A stretch of DNA of 64,000 bases from Coprinellus micaceus (Eukaryota > Basidiomycota > Agaricomycetes > Agaricales > Psathyrellaceae). The notes under the pieces are model-generated. The model was not told the DNA's origin. It searched no databases and saw only the letters and a list, made by a program, of their open reading frames with translations. Both the position numbers and the translations under genes were made by a program. Below are positions 25,055 through 36,126 of this stretch, piece by piece. The DNA lies in contig OX596337.1 of assembly GCA_951394405.1 (NCBI GenBank), positions 868,001-932,000 of the forward strand, read 5' to 3'. Each line of letters starts with the position of its first letter. The stretch's first letter is position 1.

Positions 25055-27242
25055 ATGACGCACGAACACCCTCCCCCGACATTCAGCGTACCCCGCATCA
25101 CAACTCTTCTGGTGTCCCTATTGGTCGCACTGGGTTCTGGGACCAATTATGTGAGTACGATCCTAGTTTCGAGCTGACAATGGAGGATTTAAATCGCAAG
25201 TAGGTCTACTCAGGTATGAGCGTATCGAACGAAGCAATGCAACGACCATTCATGAAGCCATACTCCAGCGTATGCACCCCAGATGGGCGCCAAGCTCAAC
25301 ATCACACACACCGCGTTGAACATCGTCGCCCTGGCGGGAAACAGTGCGTGTTCGCACCGTAAACCTCGCCGCCCGGGGTGCTGACAGTAGAGTCACAGTC
25401 GGCGTATACACGACAGGTCCGGTGTGGGGTCGCATTGTGGATAGCAGAGGCCCGCGTATCTTATTGGGCTGCGGCTTCTTGTTTCTGCTTGGTGGGTACC
25501 TGGGTATCCGCCATCTGTACGATGGAGGCCTCGCAGAGAAAGAGGACAGTATCAGTCTGTTGGGATTTTGTGCCCTGGTTATATGCAGCTACCTTACAGG
25601 CGCAGGTGGAAATGGAGGGTTGACGAGCTCCGTGAACTCGACTGCAAAGACGTTCCCAGATCATATGGTGGGTCTCTCGCCCAAATACACCGATTTTCAG
25701 TGCTGAGGGTAGTCTACAGAGGGGAATCACCACTGGACTCGTCATTTCAGGCTTTGGTCTCTCCGCCTTCCTCTTCTCATCGATTTCACGCTCGCTCTTG
25801 GCGGGAAACACGTCCTCTTTCCTTCTCCTCCTCGCCGTCGGCACCTCGCTTCCAATGATTCTCGGCTTCTTCTTCATCCGCCCCATCCCACTCAACCACA
25901 ACGAGAAGGCAGAGCAATACGAACCTGTGTCTGCACACCCTGAACGTCTGCCACAGGGCCTGTCACAGCGAAACGACAGCCAATCTCCACTTCTCTCTCC
26001 CGAACGATCGGAAGACGAGGGATCCGAAGATGAATTTGAAGAAGAGAATAATCCTCGTACCCCTGGATTCGTTGGTGAAGCCGGATTAGCGCCAGATCAT
26101 GTCGTTCGTGAGCATGACGTCGAGATGAGCCCTACTACTAGGCAAACGAGAAGGCTTTCAACAACCCATCATTCCCCTCGGAGCTTGAGTCGAGGCGCAG
26201 CTATAACCCACGATACCACCCCGAACGTGTACGGATTGAAACTATGGAAGAGCCCGGATTTTTACTTGCTATTTTCTATCTTATCGCTTTGTGAGTTCTC
26301 CACTAACCTCAACTCCGACCTTGTTGGCTGAACACGTTTTTGCAGTGAGCGGCACAGGCATAATGTGTGCGTAACTCACCGGCAGGCAGCACAGGCTCGT
26401 TCCACGTCCTGACGCCTTACTTAGACATTAACAACGTTGGGTCTATGTCCCAAGCGCTATACGCTCATAATAATCCGCATTATGACCCCGTCGAATCTGG
26501 TCGTTGGCAGTCCACACAAGTCTCTTCAATCAGCTTGATGAATTGCGCAGGCCGTATTGTCATTGGTAAGTATCGCCTTCCATGAACCCCATCATGACCT
26601 CATCTTACACCACTCTCCAGGCGTTATATCTGACTTCGCGAAGAACCGATTCGATATACCCCGGTCCTACTGCCTTGTACTTGTCTCTACCGTCGCCTGT
26701 ATCTCCCAACTCATCACAGCCCACGTGGACCAAGTCGGCGACCTTTGGATAGCAAGTTCAGCCCTCGGGCTTGGCTACGGCGCTGTCTTCTCCCTGCTCC
26801 CTACTGTCTGCCTGGAATGGTTTGGAATGCGTGAGTCTCGCCAATTTCAGGGACCAACCCAAAGCTTATCTGTGTCTCCGCAGCCCACTTCTCCGAGAAC
26901 TGGGGCTATCTGTCCCTATCCCCTATGATTGGAGGCAACCTTTTCTCCATCGTCTTCGGATACAACCTCGACAGCAAGGATGAAGGCCCCACACCTGCAC
27001 CTCACAAGCCGGCCTCTCATGTGAGTCGCCTCGTAACTCGCGGAGGGCTGCCAAGCAACGACATCCGGTGTTCCAATGGACTGGGATGCTACAAGGACTC
27101 GATTTATATGACTATTGCGGCGACGGTTTTGGCACTTGGGCTGAGTATTTGGGCGAGTGTGAGGGACCGGAAGAAGATTAACAAGGCGTTGCTGAGGAGA
27201 AGGGGTGAGATGGAGACTAGAGATGATGGAGAGGAATATTGA
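25055..27242 (+). CDS. Major facilitator transporter, MCH1/monocarboxylate-transporter-like
   Basis: A twelve-helix MFS protein of about 560 aa similar to yeast Mch1 and nodulin-like transporters. These look like monocarboxylate carriers, but a substrate is not established for Mch1. Start ATG 25055. The N-terminal helices read ITTLLVSLLVALGSGTNYVY and SAYAPQMGAKLNITHTALNI, then the MFS loop GPVWGRIVDSRGPRILLGCG. GRIVIGVISDFAKNRFDIPR is the equivalent loop in the second half. A large Glu/Ser-rich cytoplasmic loop lies at about 25900-26220. The first two introns (25151-25203, 25214-25268) leave a 10-base exon needed for the frame. The protein ends in a charged tail. Membrane location (plasma or vacuolar) cannot be told. 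Confidence 0.85.
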
Positions 27243-27649
27243 TATCTTTAGATTTTGGGATATGAGAAGACCCTCGACAATACCCCACTTCGAATGTATG
27301 TAGAACTACTGTATATCTCGACATAACTTATATCCCGATCTCAATCATTAGCACCTCAGGCCTCGGGACTCCTCTATAAAAATTAGGTAGCGGACCGTGT
27401 ACTGTTCCAGGAACTTCCAGAGACCGCCCTCTGAGCCTTTTGACTAGAAACCGAATGGAACCAGGGAAATAGGTCCTCGGAGGCCAACTGCATTTATTTG
27501 GTCGTGTTAGGCTCGAAGGCTGTGGGCTTCCGCCTGGGGAAGCCGGTGCCAGGCACTGTCAACGCACTCAACTCGAATCCAGTCAACGACCGGGACGGCG
27601 ACGACGACGTGCACAGGCTGCATACCCTCCATGCTCTAATACCTAATTC
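27243..27649. other. Intergenic region
   Basis: Sequence between the transporter and the SH3 gene. A plus-strand open frame entering the next gene in a different phase shows no motif. Nothing else seen. Confidence 0.4.
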
Positions 27650-30600
27650 ATGGCCAGACCCTCACAGCATCGGCAAGACACATTCGACCTACGGGAACAG
27701 ATTCTCAGTGACGAGCACCCACCAATGTCACAAATTCATGCGCACGCGGACGCAGCGGGCCACTATGGAACCGACGACGAGGAGCACTCGGTACTCGAAG
27801 ACGATTCGGATGGGGAAGAGAACGAAGAGTACCTCGATGAAGACGACGATTCCTCTTCTCTGTCGGTGCCCAACGAGTCTATAGACTTTGATCTCGTCTA
27901 CGCCTTCCACAGCTTCGCAGCAACAGTCGATGGTCAAGCCAATGTCGTGAAGGGCGATAGTCTATTCCTAATGGATGATAGTAACAGCTACTGGTGGCTT
28001 GTTCGCGTCCTTAAGACCCAGGAGGTCGGGTACATCCCCGCGGAGAACATCGAGACTCCTTTCGAACGGTTGGCGCGGTTGAATAAACACCGGAATGTCG
28101 ACGTACGCCCCATTCTCAATCGCTCCTTGGGCGTGAAACTAATCCAATTCCCAGCTCGCCTCTGCAACCCAAGCTGAGCTTCAGGATGGCCTCAACGCTT
28201 CTCACGACCGGCTTCGCAACAACCTCAGTTCACGGGCGGGCACCACCCCTTCACCCAGCAACGGCAAGCGTCGCAAGGCCAAGGGCGTCCAGTTCACGCC
28301 AACCCTCTCAGTTCACAGATATCTCCCTGCGGTATGGCGCGAAGATGAAATGAGCGACGAAGAGGATGTGGAGTGGGACGACGAAGGATATGAGGACGAG
28401 GACGAGGAGCTTGCCAACGAGCAGATGCAGCGGAGGAGGGAGGAGGAGGAACAGGGTGCTCAGCCAATGATGGAGGCGGACGATCCTATGCAATGGGCGG
28501 ACGAAGCGGTCGAGCAGCGCCAACAAGCAGCCATCTCTCGCATACCAGACGCCTTGCTCCCTGGTTCCGCCCGTGAGCAGCAACAACACGCCGCATTACG
28601 CGCGCAACAACAGCAACAACAATGGGAGCAGCAGCAGCGTGAGCAAGACCAGAGGCAAAAACTCGACCAGCAACAGCAACCGCCCTCTGTGCAACTCCAA
28701 GCTGGACAGGCGAGGCCAGTGGACAGCGAGACCACCCCAACTCGCATCGTCGATCCTCTGGAGGAGGGCGAGACCCGCAAACTCACCGTAACCCCAACTA
28801 TTGCCCGTGAAGCGGATGAGCGCCCAGCAGGTCAACCTTACCTCCCAAGCGCTATCGTTGCTAAACAGCAGAGTGATGACAGCGTCAAGCGACGTACGGA
28901 AGAGGAGGCCGCAGAAGAGGCGAGAAAGAGGCAGAAGGGCAAGATGCCTCCTCCCGTCAGCTCTTCATCTGGCCCTGGGGCACAGGCTCCCGGAAAGCTT
29001 CGCAAGAATCCGTCGAAAGACAGCGACGACGAGAGCACCAAGAAAAAGAAAAGTGGTGGATTTATTGGAAGTCTTTTTGGCAGGAAGAAGGACAAGAAGA
29101 AGGACGGTTCAGCATCCATCACATCGCAGGATAGCTCAGAGTATCTTGGGAGAGGCTCAGACGACGCTCGCAGTCTCGCTAGCTCCGCTGATGGCGCTCT
29201 ATCCCCCGTTAGCATTGCTGCCCTCCAACAGCAGCAACTGGCCACACCCATCACATCCCCCAACCAAGTGCCTACCACGCCTGATCGCAACCAACCACCT
29301 GTCCATGTATCCCCCCTTGCCAATTCCGTCCGCCAGCGCGACCAGCACCAACAGGCCCTGTACCAACAGTATCTCAACCGTTCTCCTTCTTCCCCTCCAG
29401 AGGCCCAACCTTCTTACGGGCTGCAGTCCGCATCGGCGGTCATGCCCATCAGCTCGTCCAACAGCTCGGCCCTTGGTCCTCCCTCACAGTCCCGGCCTCG
29501 TCCCGGTTCCCTTATTCTGTCTACCTCTGGCATGGATGGCCCAGGGGTACCCGAACTCAGCGTCATTCGCGTCTTCGCGGGTAAGCACCTCCAAACGGAG
29601 GCCACATTCAAGACTGTCCTCCTCAACGCCTCCACGACTTCTGGGGACCTCGTCAAACAGGCGATTCAGCGGTTCCGTCTACCAGCCGGAGAGGACGCCA
29701 GCGACTACTACCTCACCATCAAGCAGGTCGAAGGAGGCGCATCGGCAATTCTCAGGTCAGAAGAGCACCCCTTGGTCGCATTCGAGAACCTGGTCGTGGA
29801 GTCGATGGAGTTGCCGAAGGTGAAAAGGAGTAGCGTGGGCAGTATCAGCTCGGTGGTCAGCAACCTGTCGATGCATCCGGCTATCTCCAAGCTCCCTATG
29901 AACGACTTCACGGATGATTCTGCCGTCAAATTCTATCTGAATAGGAGGTCGGACGATGGAGGAGATGACAGCCTGACGGGCCATGAGGGCGAGGACACCC
30001 TAATCGCCGACAGTTCCCATGAAACGGAGGCACCGGGGGGTGTCAGTTCGCCCAGCAGGTCCCAGTTCCTTGCTGTGAATGTGGCCAATGCCACCAATGT
30101 CACTCCCGAGCGATTCACGTCACCATCCTTCCGGTTCCCGTTGCAGCTGGTCATCTACCCAGATGACTTACCGGACGACATGTGCTTCCACCCAACTACA
30201 GAAGCCATTGTATTCAAGAATTCGTTGAGGGATAGCAATAGCTCGCTGTTGTCCCCTTCGGGTGTCTCGTCCCAGCTCCGACGCAAGGTCTTCATATTCC
30301 CCAAGAACATCACTGTTGCGGAGGTTATCGAACTTGGGTTGGAGAGGTTTGGTATCCTGGAGGGTGTTGTTGATGGAGGTGACGAGGTCGAAGACAAGTA
30401 CACCAAGAGGGCTAGCAATAGTCGTGTGCGGTATACACTAGTCATTGACGGAGGTGACGGCCGTGGTAGGTCCAACCCATGATTCTCCCAGCACAGTTGA
30501 GAACTGACCCCTTTCCATTAGAACGCGAACTGTCGCCATCCAGTAGAGTCATTGAGGCATTCCCTCGACCACCAGCGCTCCGAAGTCCAGAACGACAGGC

Positions 30601-31741
30601 TCTCGGTAGCAAACGGCGCTCGCTCGACGCCGTGAACTTGCTCGGAAATACCGAAGACGTCCAATCTGATGACCCGACCTTCATTTTGCGTCGCGCCGTC
30701 TCATACCGACCTTCAACATCCAAGAACAGGACATCCGCCCCTCTTGATGAGCTTGCCCTTGCCAACCTGCACGCCAAAACCCGGACATCAGATCCCACCA
30801 GCCCTGTCACTGCTGAGGCTCCTACACTCAAGCAGGCTTCAAGTAGAGAAATTATCGCCGCGCAGCGAGCTGCCACTAGAGCGAACCAGAGAGCCATCCT
30901 GTCCGCGCAAACCAATTCAGTTCGAGGAATGGACGTCCTTTTACCCGGAAACGCGGTCCTCCGCAGCTCAAGATACGACGTCAACGATCGGATGCGTTAT
31001 TCGTACGTCGAACCCGACGGGGAGACCTATGATATTAGCCATATCGTGGAGGAAGAATGGAGAGATAGCCTTGTCGGCAACAATCGTGGCGGCTCATCAA
31101 CAGGGCCCCAGGGTGATCTGTTGGAAGGAGTTCTGGCGAAGAGTAAGGGTGGCAACCTGGGCGATCAGCTGGACCGGGTTCTCAACAAGATCAAGAGCGG
31201 GAAGGAGTTGCAGCAACAGCAGCAGCAGCAACCCCCACAGGTACGACCTGGGAGCACGCAAAGCGGGCCGAGGTCGTTATCACCGACCTCTCAGTATTCA
31301 GACGATGTGTCAGAGAGGGATGGGACGCCTGGGTCGGCTGGCCTGGCTTCTAGGTTCCCCAACGGCACAGGGTCGAGGCAACAGGGCCTCAATGGACTTT
31401 CTAGGATCGCGGAGAACCCTCCACGGCAGCGGAAGAGGCTGGTGGTGCCAAAGGACGATTTTGGTATCTCCCAGATGATGGCGATCATCGAGTCCAAGGC
31501 GCTTGCCCCGCCGAAGAAGCCAACGCGGCCGATTGACCCTGCGGACGAGCTGTTGTTTGGGACGCCGATCGACCTTGAGTCGTTGCACCCGCTGGTACGG
31601 GATATATATGCATCCGGATTCAAGCAGTTGGAGGACATGGATAAGGTATGTGAACTTCCTCGCCTCGTCCGTCGGAAATGTCTGATTCCTGTTTACTAGG
31701 TCCTCGATAGCTTCATTCGCCCTTCTGTTGGCGCCTTCTAG
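27650..31741 (+). CDS. SH3 and Ras-association domain protein, Tea4/Bud14-like polarity factor
   Basis: Four exons: 27650-28102, 28155 to about 30465, about 30521 to about 31647, and a short last exon ending at 31741. About 1,310 aa. Residues 80-150 form an SH3 domain (DFDLVYAFHSFAATVDGQAN, SYWWLVRVLKTQEVGYIPAE, NIETPFERLARLNKHRN), the form found in Tea4/Bud14, which link cell polarity, formin control and protein phosphatase 1. Next come VQFTPTLSVHRYLPAVW, an acidic block (VEWDDEGYEDEDEE), a Gln-rich stretch and a Ser/Pro-rich linker. A Ras-association-like domain follows near LSVIRVFAGKHLQTEATFKT, with SDYYLTIKQVEGG. The C-terminus carries DDFGISQMMAIIESKALAPP and ends IRPSVGAF. SH3 is clear; RA is likely; the Tea4 link is inferred from the SH3 and its flanks. 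Confidence 0.8.
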
Positions 31742-32771
31742 GCTTCCATATCACTTATCACACTCCTTCGACGTATCTCACACAGACAGACATTGTGAAC
31801 TCTGGTGGCGTTTATTTCTTGAATCTTATTGCTCTTTGTTTGTTGTTACCATCTCTGACGGCCTACGCTCTATTCACTCCTTATTTATTTCCTCAGTTGT
31901 CCCTCTCAACTTTAATATTTATACCCATGCTTTCCGCGTCTGAAGATGGCATTTCTCCATCTGCACAACAGCCGTTGTCAAGACCTCCCGAAGAAGATCG
32001 CTCATATAAGGAAGTTGCGCCACCATATACGGCTTTTATACTTGGACGGTCTCGCGATCACTATGTTCAACCGCTCGACCTCAGGCCTCAGGTCCCAGTA
32101 CCCAGGGATGGGAGCAGGCCCACACGCAGTGGTTGAGGTCACATCGAACGTTAATGTAATTTGCCTCGATCCTAGATTCAGCCGAGTGCTTGCCCCCTTG
32201 TCCGCCATGCCCCTATCGACGCGGTGTTTGCCGCAACGAGTGATCGCGGTCCCGGGCTCAGAGTCTTCACCTAGTACCACCATCGAGCATGTTGGGCTTT
32301 CCTCCCCCAACCCCACGATTCTCGGGCTGCGTAACTCTTCTCAGCGCTCTATCTTCAAAGGGGGACCACAGTAACCTCTTCGATGCGTCAAACCTGTTTT
32401 TGCGACCATCACCGCTGGAAACCTGGCACCTCGGGACTTACTGGCTCTTTAGGGGAAGAGCACTGCAAATGGTAACACAATCCACGGGCCGTGTCTTTTT
32501 CCTCTGGCCTCTGACGTGGACTGGGTGACGAGAACAGGCCCGGAGAATCTCTTGGTTCGGTGGTTCTTGGGCTGCACAGTGAGGCTATTCAATGAATCCA
32601 AGCTTCTATTCGTATTCAAATCCCACACTTCAATCTCTCTAGGGCTGATGTGCCCATGGTACCCGCCTGTCAAATAGAACACTTGCGGAGGGGTCATAAC
32701 CAATAAATAGATAGGGCTGCTAGCCACTGAGGTCTGCCCCCATTACCCTTCCGAAGTGGAGTGGAGAAGAA
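31742..32771. other. Intergenic stretch, about 1 kb
   Basis: No convincing gene. An open frame at 31946-32374 on the plus strand has no motif and no partner exon. The last 100 bases precede the first P450 gene and should include its promoter. Confidence 0.4.
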
Positions 32772-34884
32772 ATGGCATCCTTCATCCAATCCCTCTCAGA
32801 TCTCTCCAAACACCTTACCAGGACAGACTTGGCAGCAGGAACTCTCTTCTTGGTTCTCTTAGGCCTCATCTCACGTTCCCGCCGAAACCGCTCTCGCGTC
32901 AAGACCACCAAGCTGCATGGTCCCATCAGCTCGAACTTCGTCGTAGGGCTCTTCCCCGCGCTCATTCGCGCAGATGACCCTGCAAGCATGGTGGAAAGGT
33001 GGGTGAAGGAGTTTGGCCTGGTGTTTAGTATACCGGTGGGGCTGGGGAGGCGAAATGTAGTCCTCGCGGATGTCAAGGCGGCGGAGCACTTCTTGGCTAG
33101 GGATACGGGGGTGTATCATCAGACAGGGTTTGCGAGAGTTTTTATTGAGAATTTGGTGAGCCCTGACTTTAGATAGGCTCGGGAAGATTCATTGATGGGA
33201 GATGGTAGTTTGGCAGAGGGATTCTTTGGGCGGAGGAGGACGACCACAAGCGCCAGCGCAAGGCCTTGACGCCCGCCTTCAGTGTTGGGGCGACTCGGAA
33301 TTATCTGAGTGTATTTTACGACTCTGCTTATAAGGCATGTGTAGCGGCGAACATCCCCGGCCCATATCCTGACCGTTTCGTAGATGAAAGTTGGATGGGA
33401 ACACTTGCTGGATAACGGGGATAAGGCCATCGAAGTTCAGTCCTGGTACACACCCACTCCCTCCTCTCTTGCCGTACCCTGACCCTTCGTCAGGATGAAC
33501 CATGCCTCGCTCGACGACCTCGGCATTGCCGGACTCGGGCACGACTTCGGAGCCCTCTCAGGCGCCCGACCAAAGGTCATCAGCATCTTTGAGTCCTTCG
33601 AGCGCCCCGAGAACACGAGCTGGGTATCTCGAATTATCTTCCTCCTTGGGCCTATGCTCCCAGTCCTCCAGAGACTTCCGGCGCAGCACAACAGGATGAT
33701 GTTGGGGATTAGGAACTCGATGGCGACAATTGCGGACGGGCTGATGCGGGATGGGAAGGAGGGTGGGGCGGACAAATCGATTATGGGACTGCTAGTGAAG
33801 GCTGAGGGAGCATCGGAAGGATTGTCGATGTCGCAGGAGGAAGTAATTGCCCAGATGGTTGGTTTACTGGTCCATATGGTCACGATTTTACTGGCAACTG
33901 ACGATGTTTTAGAACACTCTACTCTTCGCAGGTTACGAAACCACGTCGAGTAAGTGCCCGGAATCTTCTTCCACACTGCGCCGCCCTAACTCTCGCAGCG
34001 AGTTTAACTTGGGCGCTCATCGAGCTTTGCAAACACCAAGGCAAGCAAGATATCTTGCGCGAAGAGCTCGCTCGGTTCCAGGGCTCCGACCCATCATGGG
34101 AGGAGCTGTGGTCTGGACTTCCATACCTTAACGGGGTAGTTCAAGAGACCTTGCGTTTACACCCCCCTTTGGGTGGGATAAGTCGTGTGGCAAGTGTAGT
34201 CCTTTATCATGCCTGCTCCCCCTTTCTAACGACAGTTAAAAAGGCATCCCAAGACGATATCATCCCGCTCACCTCTCCAATTACCACCGCAACGGGTGAA
34301 CTCGTCTCACATATCACCATCGCGAAAGGAACGACAGTTAATTGCTCCGTCGCCTATATCAATCAGGCTGAGGAACTATGGGGTCCGGATGCGAAGGAGT
34401 TCAAGCCGGAGAGATGGCTTGTGAGCGAGGACGGTGTGGATGGGGTTGGGGAGGGCGCCAAGGCAATTCAAGGGCACCACCACATATTGACGTTCTCTGA
34501 CGGCCCAAGGCTGTGCCTTGGGAGGAACTTCGCCCTTGGGAATTTTAAGGTGAGTAGTTCTTCGAATTTTCCGGATACAGCGGACTCGGATGGCGTATAA
34601 TACGTCAAGCGCTTCTATAGAAGAGCTTAAGCGCCTCATCCGATTGAGTATAGTTTGTCTGCATTTTGGCGCACGATAGCTGATTAGATTCATCCACCTT
34701 CCATCCCTGGACTCTTTCCGGTAATTTATAGGCAACCTTGTCGGTTTTGATTCGACACTTCGCGTTTGAGCTGCCCGACGGCGTCGAGACGAAGATCGGA
34801 AGGCATAGGGGTATTTTGCCGCGTCCGAAGGTAGATGGCGAGGATGGACCGAGGGTACCCCTCGTTGTGAGAAGGGTTGACTGA
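32772..34884 (+). CDS. Cytochrome P450, first paralogue
   Basis: A haem-thiolate monooxygenase, probably anchored in the ER by the N-terminal hydrophobic segment DLAAGTLFLVLLGLI, which is followed by a basic stop-transfer stretch. Exons joined over eight or so short introns give FGRGILWAEEDDHKRQRKAL (C-helix), the I-helix oxygen-binding motif NTLLFAGYETTS, the K-helix ExxR (VQETLRLHPP) and the haem loop FSDGPRLCLGRNFALGNFK with its cysteine ligand. The C-terminus is DGPRVPLVVRRVD. Length about 530 aa, normal for fungal P450s, and every key motif is present, so it should be functional. A related P450 lies 12 kb downstream on the same strand. Substrate is unknown; no reductase or scaffold enzyme is nearby. 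Confidence 0.92.
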
Positions 34885-36126
34885 GGCCCTTACCCTGATG
34901 CCGTTGGTTGCTTTGACATCCCCCTCATGTATTTGTTCAGTCCTCAATACGTGTGGCGGCCCCGAATCATACATACCATTCGGTCGTATCATGAAACTAA
35001 TGTCAAGTGGCTTGAATTGCAATCGTCTGACATTGTCAAGTCATTGTCGTGCCACACAATTATCCGTTCCGTGAATCATTTCGGGGTAGGTGCGTTTTTG
35101 ATCGCATCTGGCGTTGAGTCCCGCAACTTGACCTTCAACGACCACCATCGCCACCACCGTTGTCCAACGCGTTTGAATCCTCAAGTCTGAGCTCACTGTC
35201 GAGCTTACACGAATCGTCAACCTGGCCGCCATTTCGAGGACGTCGAGACAGCAATCGTGACTCTCGGGGTTGAGGCGGCATCACATCGCCGGCGTTTGGC
35301 GATCTCTGCATTTGGCACTGCGGTACAGCATCGCTGCCTCGTGTGTGCTATCTACAACGTTCCATCGCAGGACGTGAAGCTACGTGAAGTGGGAGTCCCA
35401 ACGAGAACTGTGGATGTGGAAAAGGATATAAATGTTTCCCACACCTCTTTCCACAGTTTTCGTCACAAGGTCCCCAGATCCGCGACCGACGAGTACCTTC
35501 CTGATTGGGGTGGTTGGCGCGGCTGTACGCCATCAAACGAATAGTCATCGATATGTTTTGGATGTTCCGCTCTCCTGTGCCCCCGCAGCCATACGCCTGT
35601 TTAATCCGAGGCCCTTGGGCCGAGCAAACGATGAGCGGCAGCAAGGGAACGGGGGCCCCGCATATGTGACTGACGGTCTCACATCGGGGGCCCTGGGACC
35701 CTCCCCGAAGCATCGCGGGGCCCCCGCCGAAGGCGAGGGGTGCGATGCGGAGTGGGAGGGAGCTACCCATGTGGGAATGCGGGGACTGTCGCGAATGAAA
35801 AAGAGTAAACTACGCGTACTACTTTCGTCATTTGCGCCCAGTCGGGAAGGCCGCCCACCTGCTAAATTGAGATTGCACGTGATGGTCTCGCGATGCTGGG
35901 GCGGACTGAGGCGCTCTCGTTTTCCACACTTCTTGTCATTTTCCACAGATCTCGGCATCAGTACCCTCGTTTTCATATTTCCACTTCCACAGATTTCACC
36001 CATACTCGTGAAGTGGGCTAGACGTGGCGTTCGAAGGAATCAAGCCTTGAGGTGCGTCCATGCGTCATTTGTTTCCGGAAACAGTTGTAGACGGAGTAGT
36101 TTCAGGAAGTACCATTTGTGGCGACC
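34885..36126. other. Long non-coding gap with a GC-rich hairpin region
   Basis: An open frame of about 290 codons (35432-36307, plus) overlaps this gap and the start of the 5-phosphatase gene in another frame; it lacks motifs and is rejected. Around 35650-35750 the sequence is very GC-rich with inverted repeats. The final part should hold the 5-phosphatase promoter. Confidence 0.45.
35651..35748. repeat. Two nested GC-rich inverted repeats
   Basis: The first hairpin has an imperfect GGGGCCCCG-type outer stem and a perfect inner stem ATGTGA/TCACAT around 35653-35693. The second has GCATCGC at 35710-35716 paired with GCGATGC at 35742-35748. Their role is unknown; a folding artefact of GC-rich sequence is possible. 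Confidence 0.4.
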
